DNA from: Symbiodinium natans
Taxonomy: Eukaryota; Sar; Dinophyceae; Suessiales; Symbiodiniaceae
DNA length: 62,000 nt
Assembly: GCA_905221605.1 (NCBI GenBank)
Contig: CAJNDS010002203.1
Location: 403,246-465,245, forward strand
Direction of reading: 5' to 3'
The position numbers and the translations under genes are program-made. Positions 40,906 to 49,360 of the stretch are shown piece after piece (the stretch's first letter is position 1; the number at the start of each line of letters is the position of its first letter). The notes below the pieces were generated by a model that saw only the letters and a program-made list of their open reading frames with translations, was not told the origin of the DNA and did no database searches.

Positions 40906-42124
40906 GGCTCAACCCCCCACCCACCCCCCAATAGAGTGCTGAACGTAGCGAAATAAAGAAAAGAGAAAAAGGGACAAGCAAGCCGTGCTGGTCAAATGTC
41001 TGGCCTGAGCGCTTATGGAAACCATGAGGATCAGTAAAGCCAGCAGCTCCGCTCACCCTCCAAAACCCTAAACCCTTTTCACCCTAGTGCACCCTCTTCA
41101 CCCTAAGTCCCCAAACCCTACGTCCTAAACCCCCTAAGTCCGAATCACCACCAGCCCCTCTGCGATGGTGCCTAAACCCTAAACCCTGCAGGCCCTGGGC
41201 TCGCTTCGGTGGCAGGAGACAGAAAGAGGCGGAGCACGTGTACATATCCCCCTCCCCCTCTCCCAAAGCCCCAAAACCACTCCAGTCTAGAGTTTAGGGC
41301 TTGGGGTTGTGTAGGAGGGGTTCGTTTAGGGCTGAACGGGTTCAGGTCGAGGGCCAGGGGCTGTGAGGTGGCGGTTCACTCCGAAATGCCCAAATTTCAT
41401 CACTCCGCGCTGTGGTGCAGAGGTGTCGAAGTGTCTCGCGCGAACAAAGCCGCTCGACTCGAACGAGGTTGAGCGTTTAAGTTTTCGGTGGGAGGGGAAA
41501 TTGTGGTACCATATGAGCTTTCATCTTGCATGTTTGTCTAGGATCACTTTCTTCGTACTCGTAGTTACTTTCTCGAATCATTGGTTGGGAAGGAGTGTAG
41601 CCTTCGCTGTGCTCACTTTTCACTTACTGCAGAGTATCCCCTACCTAACCCCCAAAGGAACCCCTTAATAAGGGCCTAACGGCTCCATTAATGGGGGGGG
41701 ACCTAGAGAAGAGTATCTGGTGGGGGGAGGGGTGGGGGGGGGGGAGGTGTTTCAACCGGCCCTTTTTTGGGCTTAATGTTAAGGGATCACGATGTAGGGA
41801 ACGAGCCGTGACTAGCCCTTTGTCTTCTAGCTGCCTGCTTCAAGTTGATGCGCTGAGGAAGTCGCACTCAAGGAGGGGCCTTTCTAAGGGGCCGGCTACT
41901 TAGGCATCTAGGGGCTATATACAAGGTGTTACACAGGGGAATAATTCAAAGGGTCCCTTCTCGCGGTCCGTCCTGATACCCCCCAAAAAACCATGCTCCC
42001 CCTCCCTTTTTTACAGTAGTGCCACTGTAGTATAGGGCAGTATTTTATATTAGGGGGTTGGAGGGGGGGGGGTGGGGTGTTAATATTTGGGGGAGGGGAT
42101 TGCTCCCATGTAAGAGACGCCCAG

Positions 42125-42185
42125 GTGCTGCTGCAGTCCACGGGCGATGGGTCGGCGCTGATGCCGGCCTCCGAATGCATCGCTG
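42125..42185 (+). CDS. ABCC exon 43 (TMD2 helix 12, tentative)
   Basis: Reads VLLQSTGDGSALMPASECIA after GCCCAG|G. Its position fits helix 12, but similarity is weak. Phase 0 in and 1 out joins exon 44. GA donor (GAAAAG). Confidence 0.5.
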
Positions 42186-42410
42186 GAAAAGGCTAGCGTG
42201 AAGGGGCGGCTTCTGGAAATTCTGAACCCCAAACCCTAAACCTTAAACCCTAAACCCTAAACCCTGAACATGGCATTCAGGGATTTTTTGTTTTTTTGGG
42301 TGGGGGGGGGGGGGGGGGGGTCATGTCGGAAGCGGCCTTCTTTCTCAGGAAGTTGTTCGCTTCCAGAATCATGGGTTCCCGAATCTCTAAACCCTAAACC
42401 GAAACGGAAG

Positions 42411-42463
42411 GCACCACTGCCCAGCTGAGTGATCTATGCGCCGGCTGTCCAGAGTTGGAGCAG
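42411..42463 (+). CDS. ABCC exon 44 (end of TMD2)
   Basis: Reads TTAQLSDLCAGCPELEQ. The ELEQ fits the SELExQMNSVERV end of TMD2. Acceptor AAG|G, donor GTGGGG. Confidence 0.6.
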
Positions 42464-42852
42464 GTGGGGGAGAGCCACTTAGGGTTTAGGGTTTAGGGTT
42501 TAGGGTTTAGGGTTTAGGGTTTAGGGTTTAGGGTTCAGGGTTCAGGGTTCAGGGTTCAGGGTTTAGGGTTTGGGGTTTCGGGAGAGGCTCCCGGATATTT
42601 CTGGGGGGCTTGGCACCATGCAACCCTGAACACCCAAAACCCAATAACCGAAAGCCGAAACTCCCTAAGAATCCTAAGCAACCTGGACCCTAACCCTCAA
42701 TCTAAGAACCCGACCCCCTTCCACCTGAGTACCCTCGACCCTAAACCCTAAACCCTAAACCCTAAACCCTAAGCCCTAAACCCTAAACCCTAAACCCTAA
42801 ACCCTAAGCCCTAAGCCCTAAGCCCTAAACCCTAAACCCTAAACCCTGGCAG
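42464..42852. repeat. Intron 44: TTTAGGG then CCCTAAA arrays
   Basis: TTTAGGG at about 42481-42560 with several TTCAGGG units, and CCCTAAA with CCCTAAG units at about 42738-42846 running to the GCAG acceptor. The two arrays face each other and could pair. Confidence 0.8.
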
Positions 42853-42936
42853 GCCGAGTCCTGGCATCGAATCGTGGTGGTCAACGACGTGGCGCGCGAT
42901 GCGCGGAAGATGGCGGAAGAGCTGTGCAAGCACAAG
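42853..42936 (+). CDS. ABCC exon 45 (TMD2-NBD2 connection)
   Basis: Reads AESWHRIVVVNDVARDARKM then AEELCKHK, 28 codons, phase 0 at both ends. Takes the place of the ESVERVxEY...E segment. GC donor (GCAGAC). Similarity is modest but codon pattern and phase support it. Confidence 0.6.
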
Positions 42937-43006
42937 GCAGACTCAAGTTACAGGGTTTAGGGCCTAGGGTTTAGGGTTAGGGTTGAAGAGGGGTTTCGGT
43001 TTAGGG

Positions 43007-43017
43007 TTTAGTTAGGG
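43007..43017. repeat. Target-site duplication, element 2 (3' side)
   Basis: TTTAGTTAGGG, identical to 49350-49360. It adjoins the poly-T that represents the element's poly(A) tail. Confidence 0.85.
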
Positions 43018-43026
43018 TTTTTTTTT
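43018..43026 (-). other. Poly(A) tail of element 2 (poly-T on + strand)
   Basis: Nine T on the + strand between the duplicated target and the 3' UTR. It marks the 3' end produced by target-primed reverse transcription. Confidence 0.85.
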
Positions 43027-43250
43027 GTCAGGGCCGTGCGCGCGATGCAGCTGCGCGCTTTGGCGCCCTCCCGGAACTGTCTGACTCCCGAATGACCCTA
43101 GCTATTTCGACATACTTGAAGTGTGGGCCTAGTGTGCGCCTAGGGTGCGGGTACGGGCGGTGTGGTCAGGATCCCAATACTGCGGATAAAATCTTTTAGT
43201 GAGGACTTCTAACCAGTATGGTATCTGCATTCCGCGACGTCTTCCTTGTG

Positions 43251-46200
43251 CTAGAATACGGTCCTTAAAGGCAGCTGTAAAACCACACTATGTGTTGGTT
43301 CCGCTCTGGGGGCCATAAATACTTGTTTAAGGGTTTGATGCTGGGCGTTGAGGATGTGTGTGGATGGTAGGGTTGGATATCCTGCTTTGCGCATAACTTC
43401 CGTGTTTGGGATACGGGAGTAGTAGGATGCTTTGACGCGAACCACTCTTCTTAGGAACCGAATGAAGAAAGCATCCACCCTGTCTAGTTGTTTTTGCGTA
43501 AGAGTGAGGGTATCCAACGCGTAAATAAGTGTGGGCGTGAAGGTAGACTGGAAAATACGTAAACGTACCGCCTGGGAAAGGCTACTGTTCCATACTAAGC
43601 GGAGCTTCTTAAATGCTTCCTCGGCTATAGCTGCTCTATGTAAGAATGCGGCGTCAAAGGGTTTTTTCCATGTGATCCTGGTGCCTAAATACTTGATTTG
43701 CGGTGTGGTCGGGACGGCCGCGCCATCCGTAAAGTACAGCGGAGAGGAGGGGCGATCGGGATTGATTAGGAGCTCAGTCTTGGTTTTATTTAGGTGCATA
43801 CCGTATTCATGTGCTACTGACTCCAATGATGTGAGAATGTCCTGCATCTGCGGTGTGGTCAAGGCTAACAACAATGTGTCATCCGCGTACTCTAAATCGA
43901 ACGTTGGATAGCCTTCTGACCAGGTGTTGGTGGGCGTGCCTTGGAGTAGTAAGTCGTTATCAACATCCGCAAGCATGACTGTGAGTACTATAATAAATAG
44001 ATATGGGCTTAGGGGACATCCTTGCCTAATACCTGAGTGTACAGAGCCTGCTGCGGCGGTGTGATCGGGTCCTCTGGTGTAAAAGGTTGGAGACTGATGT
44101 ATAGCCTGTATTGTCTTGAGCATAAGTTCTGAAACACCGAAACGGCGCAACGCTTCGAGCATGGCGGTGTGGTCGAGTGAGTCAAAGGCCTGCTTCCAGT
44201 CTAGGAATAATAGTTGTAATGGTTTATTTGTCATTTCCGCCCACTCCATGGCGCGGCGTAAAACAAATATGGGCTGTTGTGTGCCTCTACCTTCTCGAAA
44301 ACCGTACTGTCGACTGCGAAGGAAATGCTCACTTGATTTTGCGAGGCGGTGTTGCAGCATAGCAGCGTATATTTTGTAAATGGTGTTAAGTAAAGAAATG
44401 GGTCGATAGTTGGTGACGTCTGTGTCTAGACCTTTACCCTTATATATTGACACTACTATTGCTTCGGCCCATGGTCCCGGGATGTCGCCTTCCTCCCAAC
44501 ATTTGTTGTAGATACTCAAGAGCGCTGCTTCTCCTTCCCTGTCTAATAGCATAAACAGCTCGTTCCTCACCTGGTCCGGTCCCGGAGCCTTTCCGCCTTT
44601 ACTTTTTTGAATGGCCCGTTGAAGGTCGTCCAAAGTGAACCGTCCTTCATCAGGGAGTTGTGGACGTAATCCCGGTCTAGCTTTACGTCTAGCGGCGGTG
44701 TGGTCAGGAATGTTGGGCGGAGCCCATTGCGAACCCTCGAGGTGATCCCTGAAAGCGGCGTGCGATTTTGACCATGGGACTGGCTTCCCGTTTACAATTA
44801 GATGCGATTTTTTCCCCACGAAACCTTTTTTCTGTCGGCGAACTGCATTCCAAAGCGGTGAGTGACTGGCATCCGGGTCTGCTAAAAGTTGGTCATGAAC
44901 CCAGTCGATTCTATCCCTGCGCGCTGCCCTCTTGGCTTTGTTTCTTTGCGTTTTCCAATCTTCGTGACCTTCCGCTTGCGCTGCCCGTGCCTGGGCCAGG
45001 AGCTGTAGGGTGTGGTCTTTGATCCATGGTGTGTGCGCGCGTCGTTCTTTGTAAGGAAAGTGATCCGCCGCAGCCTGCTTCATGGCGTGCACCATGGTGT
45101 CCGCTGACATGGTGGGGGTGTGGTCCTGGGGCGGAGTGTCCGGGGGAACCATGTTACTTCCGCCGTTGCGCCCCTGTGTACGCCCAGCGTTGGCGAGTGC
45201 ATCCGCCTTTTCGTTACCTTCTGTGCCTGCGTGCGCCTTGACCCAATGGAACGAGACTGTCATTCCTGTTTGTGTTGAGAGTGTGTGTGCACGGCCAACT
45301 AGTGTTTTATGTGATTTTGCACGCCACCTGCCCGTAATGACGTTGATGGCCCACTGGCTGTCCGAGTATATATCTACTCTACCGCACCCTTGCTCCAAGG
45401 CGTATAATAGTGCCTCTATAATAGCTGTCAGCTCCCCAGTGTTGTTAGAACCGACCTGGGCCCCGTAGTAAAATCTGGCGGTGTGGTCAGTTTCCACCCT
45501 GCCCCGCGCGGTGATCCACTCCCCGTGTTGCTTGGTACACCATCCCCAGCCCGCTGGCGTTGTTTTTGTGCATCGTCCACCTGTTCCCGAGCCGTCCGTA
45601 TAGAAGCTCATTCTGGCGGTGTGGTCAGGGTCAGAAGACCCATCCTTACGGCTACTTTGCGGGGAGCCCCGAATTTGTGCGTTATAAGCCAGTCTTTGAT
45701 CAATGCTTACTCTAGAGAAGTCAAATTCTGGGGGCTTTGGTGGTGGGGGGTCTCTACGTGCCAACTTAACCTGCAATTCCGTTACCAGGAGATAATGGTC
45801 CGACGGGTACCCTGTATGCAATTTAGATCTACATGAGTTAACGGATGAAAGCCATTGTCTCCTAGTGAAGGTGTGGTCTAGCCGCTGAAAGCGAACGGGG
45901 TCGGGTGAGGGGTCTACTCGGGGCGGAGGAAGAGGTTGCGCCAGCGGTAAGAAGCTGCGTATTCTGGCCGCTACTTCCAAGGATTGCGATGGCATCACTC
46001 TATGTAGCTCTGAATACACCTGCTGCATGATCAAAGGGTCCAAGACGTACTGCGACCAATCCTTTGGGGGGGCTGTTTTATCCCGGAAAGTGATGTGGTG
46101 AACTGGGTTGGGTGTTTTGTATGAGGCGACCTCCAGCATATCTAGAAGAAGCATTGTTCGAACGCACAACGAGCGGTTGGATTGGGCGGTGTGGTCGATA

Positions 46201-47633
46201 GCTTGCGAACCCTTTCCGTATGTGAATGGCCCTGTAACGCCCTCATCATGTTTGTGTTGTGCTTGAAACCGAACATTAAAATCACCCGTAAGATACACTG
46301 GTTCTGGTTGGGGTATTTTCGCCACATATTCCTCTAGGGATTCCCAAAACGGTTGCCGAACTGTGTCATGATCATGACCTGAATGTGGCGCATACGCTCC
46401 TAACAAGTGTATCCTACCTCCCCTTTTGTTGAGTATGATATGAATAAGCCTATTGTTGACCTGGACTATGTCAGCAAGGTGTGGTCGGATGCCTGGACTC
46501 ACTATAACCCCTACCCCAGAGTGCTTATCTTTGTTATTACCAGACAAAACGACTAAGTGTTGCTCTGAGGTATAGGAGTAATACGAAGTCGATTTAGTTT
46601 CTGATAGGAACATGACATCCAGATTGTGTTCCTTCATCATAAGCAACAGATTTTTGAGCTTGAGGGTATCAGCCATACCTTGCACATTCTGACTACCGAC
46701 TCTAAGCTTGCGATTGTAAGCTAGAGGCGGTGTGGTCTGGGGCCCATTCTGTTTAGGCTTCTTTTTCCGTGTGATTTTTTGCTGCCATAGGACGTTTGTC
46801 CTGAACCACTGTGCCCTGTTTTGGGGGGCTTTTGTGGACTGGGGGGGTGTGGCTGCTGAGGAGTCCGCCCTCAGAGCCTTTGTATTTTTGCAGGCCTGCT
46901 GCCATTGCCTGTAGCACCTACGAGAGGTCCTACGAGCATTGACTCCCCTGGGCCTATCAATGTGACACCCTCCCTTGTGGGGACACTCTTCGTGCTCTCC
47001 AAAAGGAGATCCCGGCTTGCCTCTCGGAGGCGGTGGTCGGCGGTATTCCAGCTGAGGATGAATTCCTTTAATTCTTCGAATTCTAGGGTGTGTTCTTCTA
47101 CGAAGGGGTTTAAAATTGTGCCATGTACCATTAGCAAGGCGGGTCCTTCTACGTCTAGCAGTTCTGGAGGGTGAGGACTTAAGTGGGGTGACACTAGGCG
47201 GTGTGGTCTCGGAAAGGTTGACCGACGACTCCAACCTGAACAGTGGAGGTGACTCCCTACAAACCCCTCTAAACTGAAGCAAGGTATATTTGGAGTACTG
47301 GAGATTGGGTATTGGGCTAATTGGGAGTAAGGCCTCCAACCTAAGGGTCAACTTGGGTCGGGTGGTGGTCGTGGTATTACCCGTAATAGCATGCATAAGT
47401 TTGTTCCTAGTTCTTTGACTACAAAGGCGTTGTGCTTGGTTCTTTGTAGGGTCCAGATCGGGAGTCAGAAAAGAAAGCGAATTAACCCCTGGCTGTATGG
47501 GGGTGTGGTCATTGGCCCCTCTTCTCCTGTTAGAAAGTTTCAAAGGTGGAGTGCAGGTGCGCAACGAAAAAGAAACATGCAGAACCTTGCTCTGAGCTCT
47601 GACCCTTAAAATGTCGGGGAGCGTGGTGAGCAT
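43251..47633 (-). CDS. Element 2 ORF2: endonuclease, RNase H, reverse transcriptase
   Basis: 1,460 residues from an ATG. Basic, Pro-rich start with a possible CxxxxGGCH cluster (217-223). Endonuclease at about 311-616: SQN, LSETKS, TGDFNV, DHTF and SDHYLL. RNase H at about 673-818: YTDGSG, NTGELTAI, YSDSQW, HWVKAHAG and NEKADALAN, giving the D-E-D-D set. Reverse transcriptase at about 998-1300: KGGKAPGPD, NYRPISLLN, FLDWKQAFDSLD, GIRQGCPLSP and LEYADDTLLL. In I-type LINEs RNase H follows the RT; here it precedes it. The product should nick DNA, copy the element RNA and perhaps remove it. Frame open, catalytic residues present. Confidence 0.93.
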   Translation of the reverse strand: MLTTLPDILRVRAQSKVLHVSFSLRTCTPPLKLSNRRRGANDHTPIQPGVNSLSFLTPDLDPTKNQAQRLCSQRTRNKLMHAITGNTTTTTRPKLTLRLEALLPISPIPNLQYSKYTLLQFRGVCRESPPLFRLESSVNLSETTPPSVTPLKSSPSRTARRRRTRLANGTWHNFKPLRRRTHPRIRRIKGIHPQLEYRRPPPPRGKPGSPFGEHEECPHKGGCHIDRPRGVNARRTSRRCYRQWQQACKNTKALRADSSAATPPQSTKAPQNRAQWFRTNVLWQQKITRKKKPKQNGPQTTPPLAYNRKLRVGSQNVQGMADTLKLKNLLLMMKEHNLDVMFLSETKSTSYYSYTSEQHLVVLSGNNKDKHSGVGVIVSPGIRPHLADIVQVNNRLIHIILNKRGGRIHLLGAYAPHSGHDHDTVRQPFWESLEEYVAKIPQPEPVYLTGDFNVRFQAQHKHDEGVTGPFTYGKGSQAIDHTAQSNRSLCVRTMLLLDMLEVASYKTPNPVHHITFRDKTAPPKDWSQYVLDPLIMQQVYSELHRVMPSQSLEVAARIRSFLPLAQPLPPPRVDPSPDPVRFQRLDHTFTRRQWLSSVNSCRSKLHTGYPSDHYLLVTELQVKLARRDPPPPKPPEFDFSRVSIDQRLAYNAQIRGSPQSSRKDGSSDPDHTARMSFYTDGSGTGGRCTKTTPAGWGWCTKQHGEWITARGRVETDHTARFYYGAQVGSNNTGELTAIIEALLYALEQGCGRVDIYSDSQWAINVITGRWRAKSHKTLVGRAHTLSTQTGMTVSFHWVKAHAGTEGNEKADALANAGRTQGRNGGSNMVPPDTPPQDHTPTMSADTMVHAMKQAAADHFPYKERRAHTPWIKDHTLQLLAQARAAQAEGHEDWKTQRNKAKRAARRDRIDWVHDQLLADPDASHSPLWNAVRRQKKGFVGKKSHLIVNGKPVPWSKSHAAFRDHLEGSQWAPPNIPDHTAARRKARPGLRPQLPDEGRFTLDDLQRAIQKSKGGKAPGPDQVRNELFMLLDREGEAALLSIYNKCWEEGDIPGPWAEAIVVSIYKGKGLDTDVTNYRPISLLNTIYKIYAAMLQHRLAKSSEHFLRSRQYGFREGRGTQQPIFVLRRAMEWAEMTNKPLQLLFLDWKQAFDSLDHTAMLEALRRFGVSELMLKTIQAIHQSPTFYTRGPDHTAAAGSVHSGIRQGCPLSPYLFIIVLTVMLADVDNDLLLQGTPTNTWSEGYPTFDLEYADDTLLLALTTPQMQDILTSLESVAHEYGMHLNKTKTELLINPDRPSSPLYFTDGAAVPTTPQIKYLGTRITWKKPFDAAFLHRAAIAEEAFKKLRLVWNSSLSQAVRLRIFQSTFTPTLIYALDTLTLTQKQLDRVDAFFIRFLRRVVRVKASYYSRIPNTEVMRKAGYPTLPSTHILNAQHQTLKQVFMAPRAEPTHSVVLQLPLRTVF

Positions 47634-47648
47634 GCTAAGAGGACCCCG

Positions 47649-49244
47649 TCAGGCGGTGTGGCCTTGCTTGCCTGCGCCCTTGCTTGTGGGCGGTGGGGCC
47701 TTTGCAAAAGGGTTCTCGGAACGCTCCATCTCTACGTCCTCTGCCGCGGCGGTGTGGCTAGCGGCGTCGGGTGCGACGGGCTTCCCTTGGTAGGTGGCGG
47801 CTGCAATGTCGCCCACCTGTTGTTCTGGGACGCCCATCTTTTGACAAAGTTCGTCCCAGACGAACGCAACTTGCTCCACTGCGTTGTGCTGGAGCTCAAA
47901 AGGGTACGGCGAGAAATAGGAATTGTGGAGCACTACATTGGACCAATGCTTGCGGGATTTTCCCACAAAGGTCCCTTTTCCGGCGGTGTGGCCATCATTC
48001 TTGGCCTGCCGGTAAGCGATACGCTCCATTTCATCCAACTCGAATTGCGTGCCCCAGATCACCGTATTCCAGTGCTCTGCAAAAAGCGTCTCCTCCTTAC
48101 ACCCCACCGTGGTAGGAGGAGAGTGCATGATACGGGTCAGCGGTGTGGACGTCTCCAACCGGGCCTGAAAGGAGCCTTCGGCTTCCTCGTAAAAAAGCCG
48201 ACACCAGGCGGTGTGGTCGGGTTTAAAGTCCGGACCCTCGACTGGCTCCATAATTGTGAGGCTTTTCCAAAGGATGATGAGCCTCTTTCCCTGCGTTTCA
48301 GGGTGTGCATTCAGCACCGAAATGACGACCCTCAGTGGCATCTCTAGTTTTCGCTGCCACTGAGGTGAACAAGGTGAGACGCGGACGTGCTTGCCGGTGA
48401 TTGGCACCGTGGGGGCGGTGTAGAGAGGGGTTCCACCCTGCCCTCCATACCGCTTTAAAAATGCCTGCCGAAGGTCCCAGGATTTGAAGTGCAGCATCGT
48501 CATTCCACTCCAGAAGGTACCCTGTGGTACCGTGGTAGGGTCCGTGTTGAGGATATTGAACCACATCTGCGCGTGCTGGGCGGTGTGGTCGGCATCCTTG
48601 CGGAGGAACCCACGGTTGCGCAGGAAATTCTGTGCCTCTGGGAGCTGCTCAATCATCCAGCCGATCATGAACTCACGTTGCTCCGGCTTGAGACCGTTGG
48701 GCCAGCCAGTTGTGACCAGTAGCAAGCCGCACGACCTCTTCTGCTCCGAGCGATTGTCTGCCGTCATGAAGGCCAGTTCACGGCGACAGCTAAAGACTGC
48801 GTCGTTCACCTTGAGTAACGCACTTTCCAGCTGCAGCACGAGGCCGTACATTTCAGGACGCACCACTGCCTTGTGGTACCCGCGAACGATGCGCAGCACG
48901 TCCTTGGCGGTGTGGACAGGAGCGGCCAAAACCTGCTGCACCGATTGCGGGTTGTTCACATCTGCGCCCAACTCACCGGCTGTGACTTGGAAGGCCGTTT
49001 CATCTTCCAGAAGGGTTGGTACCACCAATCCACTCACCGGGCCGTCTGTCGGAACTGGGGTGCCCTCCTGCGGTGTGGTCAGCCCTGAGGCGACCGGCGT
49101 GGGGGGCTCACGCCTCTTGCGACTGTGCTCCTCAAAGAACGCCCCCTGTACTGTGCGGATCTCCGTTCTGCCAGCGTAGAACTCCCTTTGCTGTTGGAAG
49201 GCTGCTTGGAACTGTTCCTGGCTTCCACGCGCTGGGTCTGTCAT
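47649..49244 (-). CDS. Element 2 ORF1 protein
   Basis: About 531 residues from ATG 49244 (MTDPARGSQEQFQAAFQQQR); the frame is open 29 codons further. It ends in a UGA 15 bases before the ORF2 ATG, in the same frame. No zinc knuckle or RRM is obvious. The middle has Trp-rich stretches (MWFNILN, GTFWSGM, HWSNVVL) and the C-terminus is acidic then Pro/Gly/Lys-rich. It is expected to bind element RNA, but I cannot name the fold. It holds several copies of the 12-base motif, read DHTA, GHTA, SHTA or VHTA. Confidence 0.8.
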   Translation of the reverse strand: MTDPARGSQEQFQAAFQQQREFYAGRTEIRTVQGAFFEEHSRKRREPPTPVASGLTTPQEGTPVPTDGPVSGLVVPTLLEDETAFQVTAGELGADVNNPQSVQQVLAAPVHTAKDVLRIVRGYHKAVVRPEMYGLVLQLESALLKVNDAVFSCRRELAFMTADNRSEQKRSCGLLLVTTGWPNGLKPEQREFMIGWMIEQLPEAQNFLRNRGFLRKDADHTAQHAQMWFNILNTDPTTVPQGTFWSGMTMLHFKSWDLRQAFLKRYGGQGGTPLYTAPTVPITGKHVRVSPCSPQWQRKLEMPLRVVISVLNAHPETQGKRLIILWKSLTIMEPVEGPDFKPDHTAWCRLFYEEAEGSFQARLETSTPLTRIMHSPPTTVGCKEETLFAEHWNTVIWGTQFELDEMERIAYRQAKNDGHTAGKGTFVGKSRKHWSNVVLHNSYFSPYPFELQHNAVEQVAFVWDELCQKMGVPEQQVGDIAAATYQGKPVAPDAASHTAAAEDVEMERSENPFAKAPPPTSKGAGKQGHTA

Positions 49245-49349
49245 GGCTTCGAAGATAAGTGAAACTTGCCTCTTAGAGGCGGTGTGGCCAAAGGGAGGCC
49301 TCTCGAAAACTGGCACGTGCACTACTTGCAAGCTGGCTAGCCGAAAGCC

Positions 49350-49360
49350 TTTAGTTAGGG
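49350..49360. repeat. Target-site duplication, element 2 (5' side)
   Basis: TTTAGTTAGGG, same as 43007-43017, continuing into TTTAGGG. Confidence 0.85.

Larger units (their letters stand above)
38276..42124. repeat. Intron 42 (3.85 kb): telomere-like arrays and simple repeats
   Basis: TTTAGGG at 38330-38400 and 38900-39000, CCCCTTAAA-type repeats at 38530-38720, CCCTAAA at 38740-38810, poly-C at 39697-39716. A CCCCTAAA 8-mer array spans about 40388-40670. TA and GA microsatellites lie at 40800-40905, G-rich runs at 41720-41745 and 42060-42080. The unique stretch 41080-41900 shows no protein I recognise. Confidence 0.7.
43156..49289. repeat. Dispersed 12-base motif GGCGGTGTGGTC (about 26 copies)
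   Basis: Exact GCGGTGTGGTC lies at about 43157, 43700, 43850, 44164, 44695, 45478, 45616, 46186, 46727, 47198, 48208, 48580 and 49070. GCGGTGTGG with other last bases lies at about 47653, 47749, 47983, 48140, 48907 and 49279. Weaker forms occur near 44055, 45008, 45116, 45869, 46477, 47501 and 48415. All are on the same strand. On the coding strand it is GACCACACCGCC, most often read Asp-His-Thr-Ala but also in other frames (TTPQ, TTPP, PHL), and once in the 3' UTR. Spacing is irregular, 68-543 bases. Confidence 0.9.
43018..49349 (-). mobile_element. Non-LTR retrotransposon, element 2
   Basis: A 6.33 kb element on the minus strand in intron 45. Order in its own direction: about 105-base 5' leader, ORF1 (49244-47649), ORF2 (47633-43251), about 225-base 3' UTR and a 9-base A-tail. 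An 11-base duplication (TTTAGTTAGGG, up to 14 bases if the following TTT is counted) flanks it. The target is a telomere-like repeat. ORF1 and ORF2 are in the same frame, separated by one UGA. A 12-base motif recurs about 26 times along the whole element. The ends and frames look intact, so the insertion is likely young. Confidence 0.92.

Noticed and set aside
47658-49179. + strand frames of 229 and 231 codons
   Set aside because: They are shadows antisense to element 2 ORF1, with Cys/Arg/Ser-rich composition and no family.
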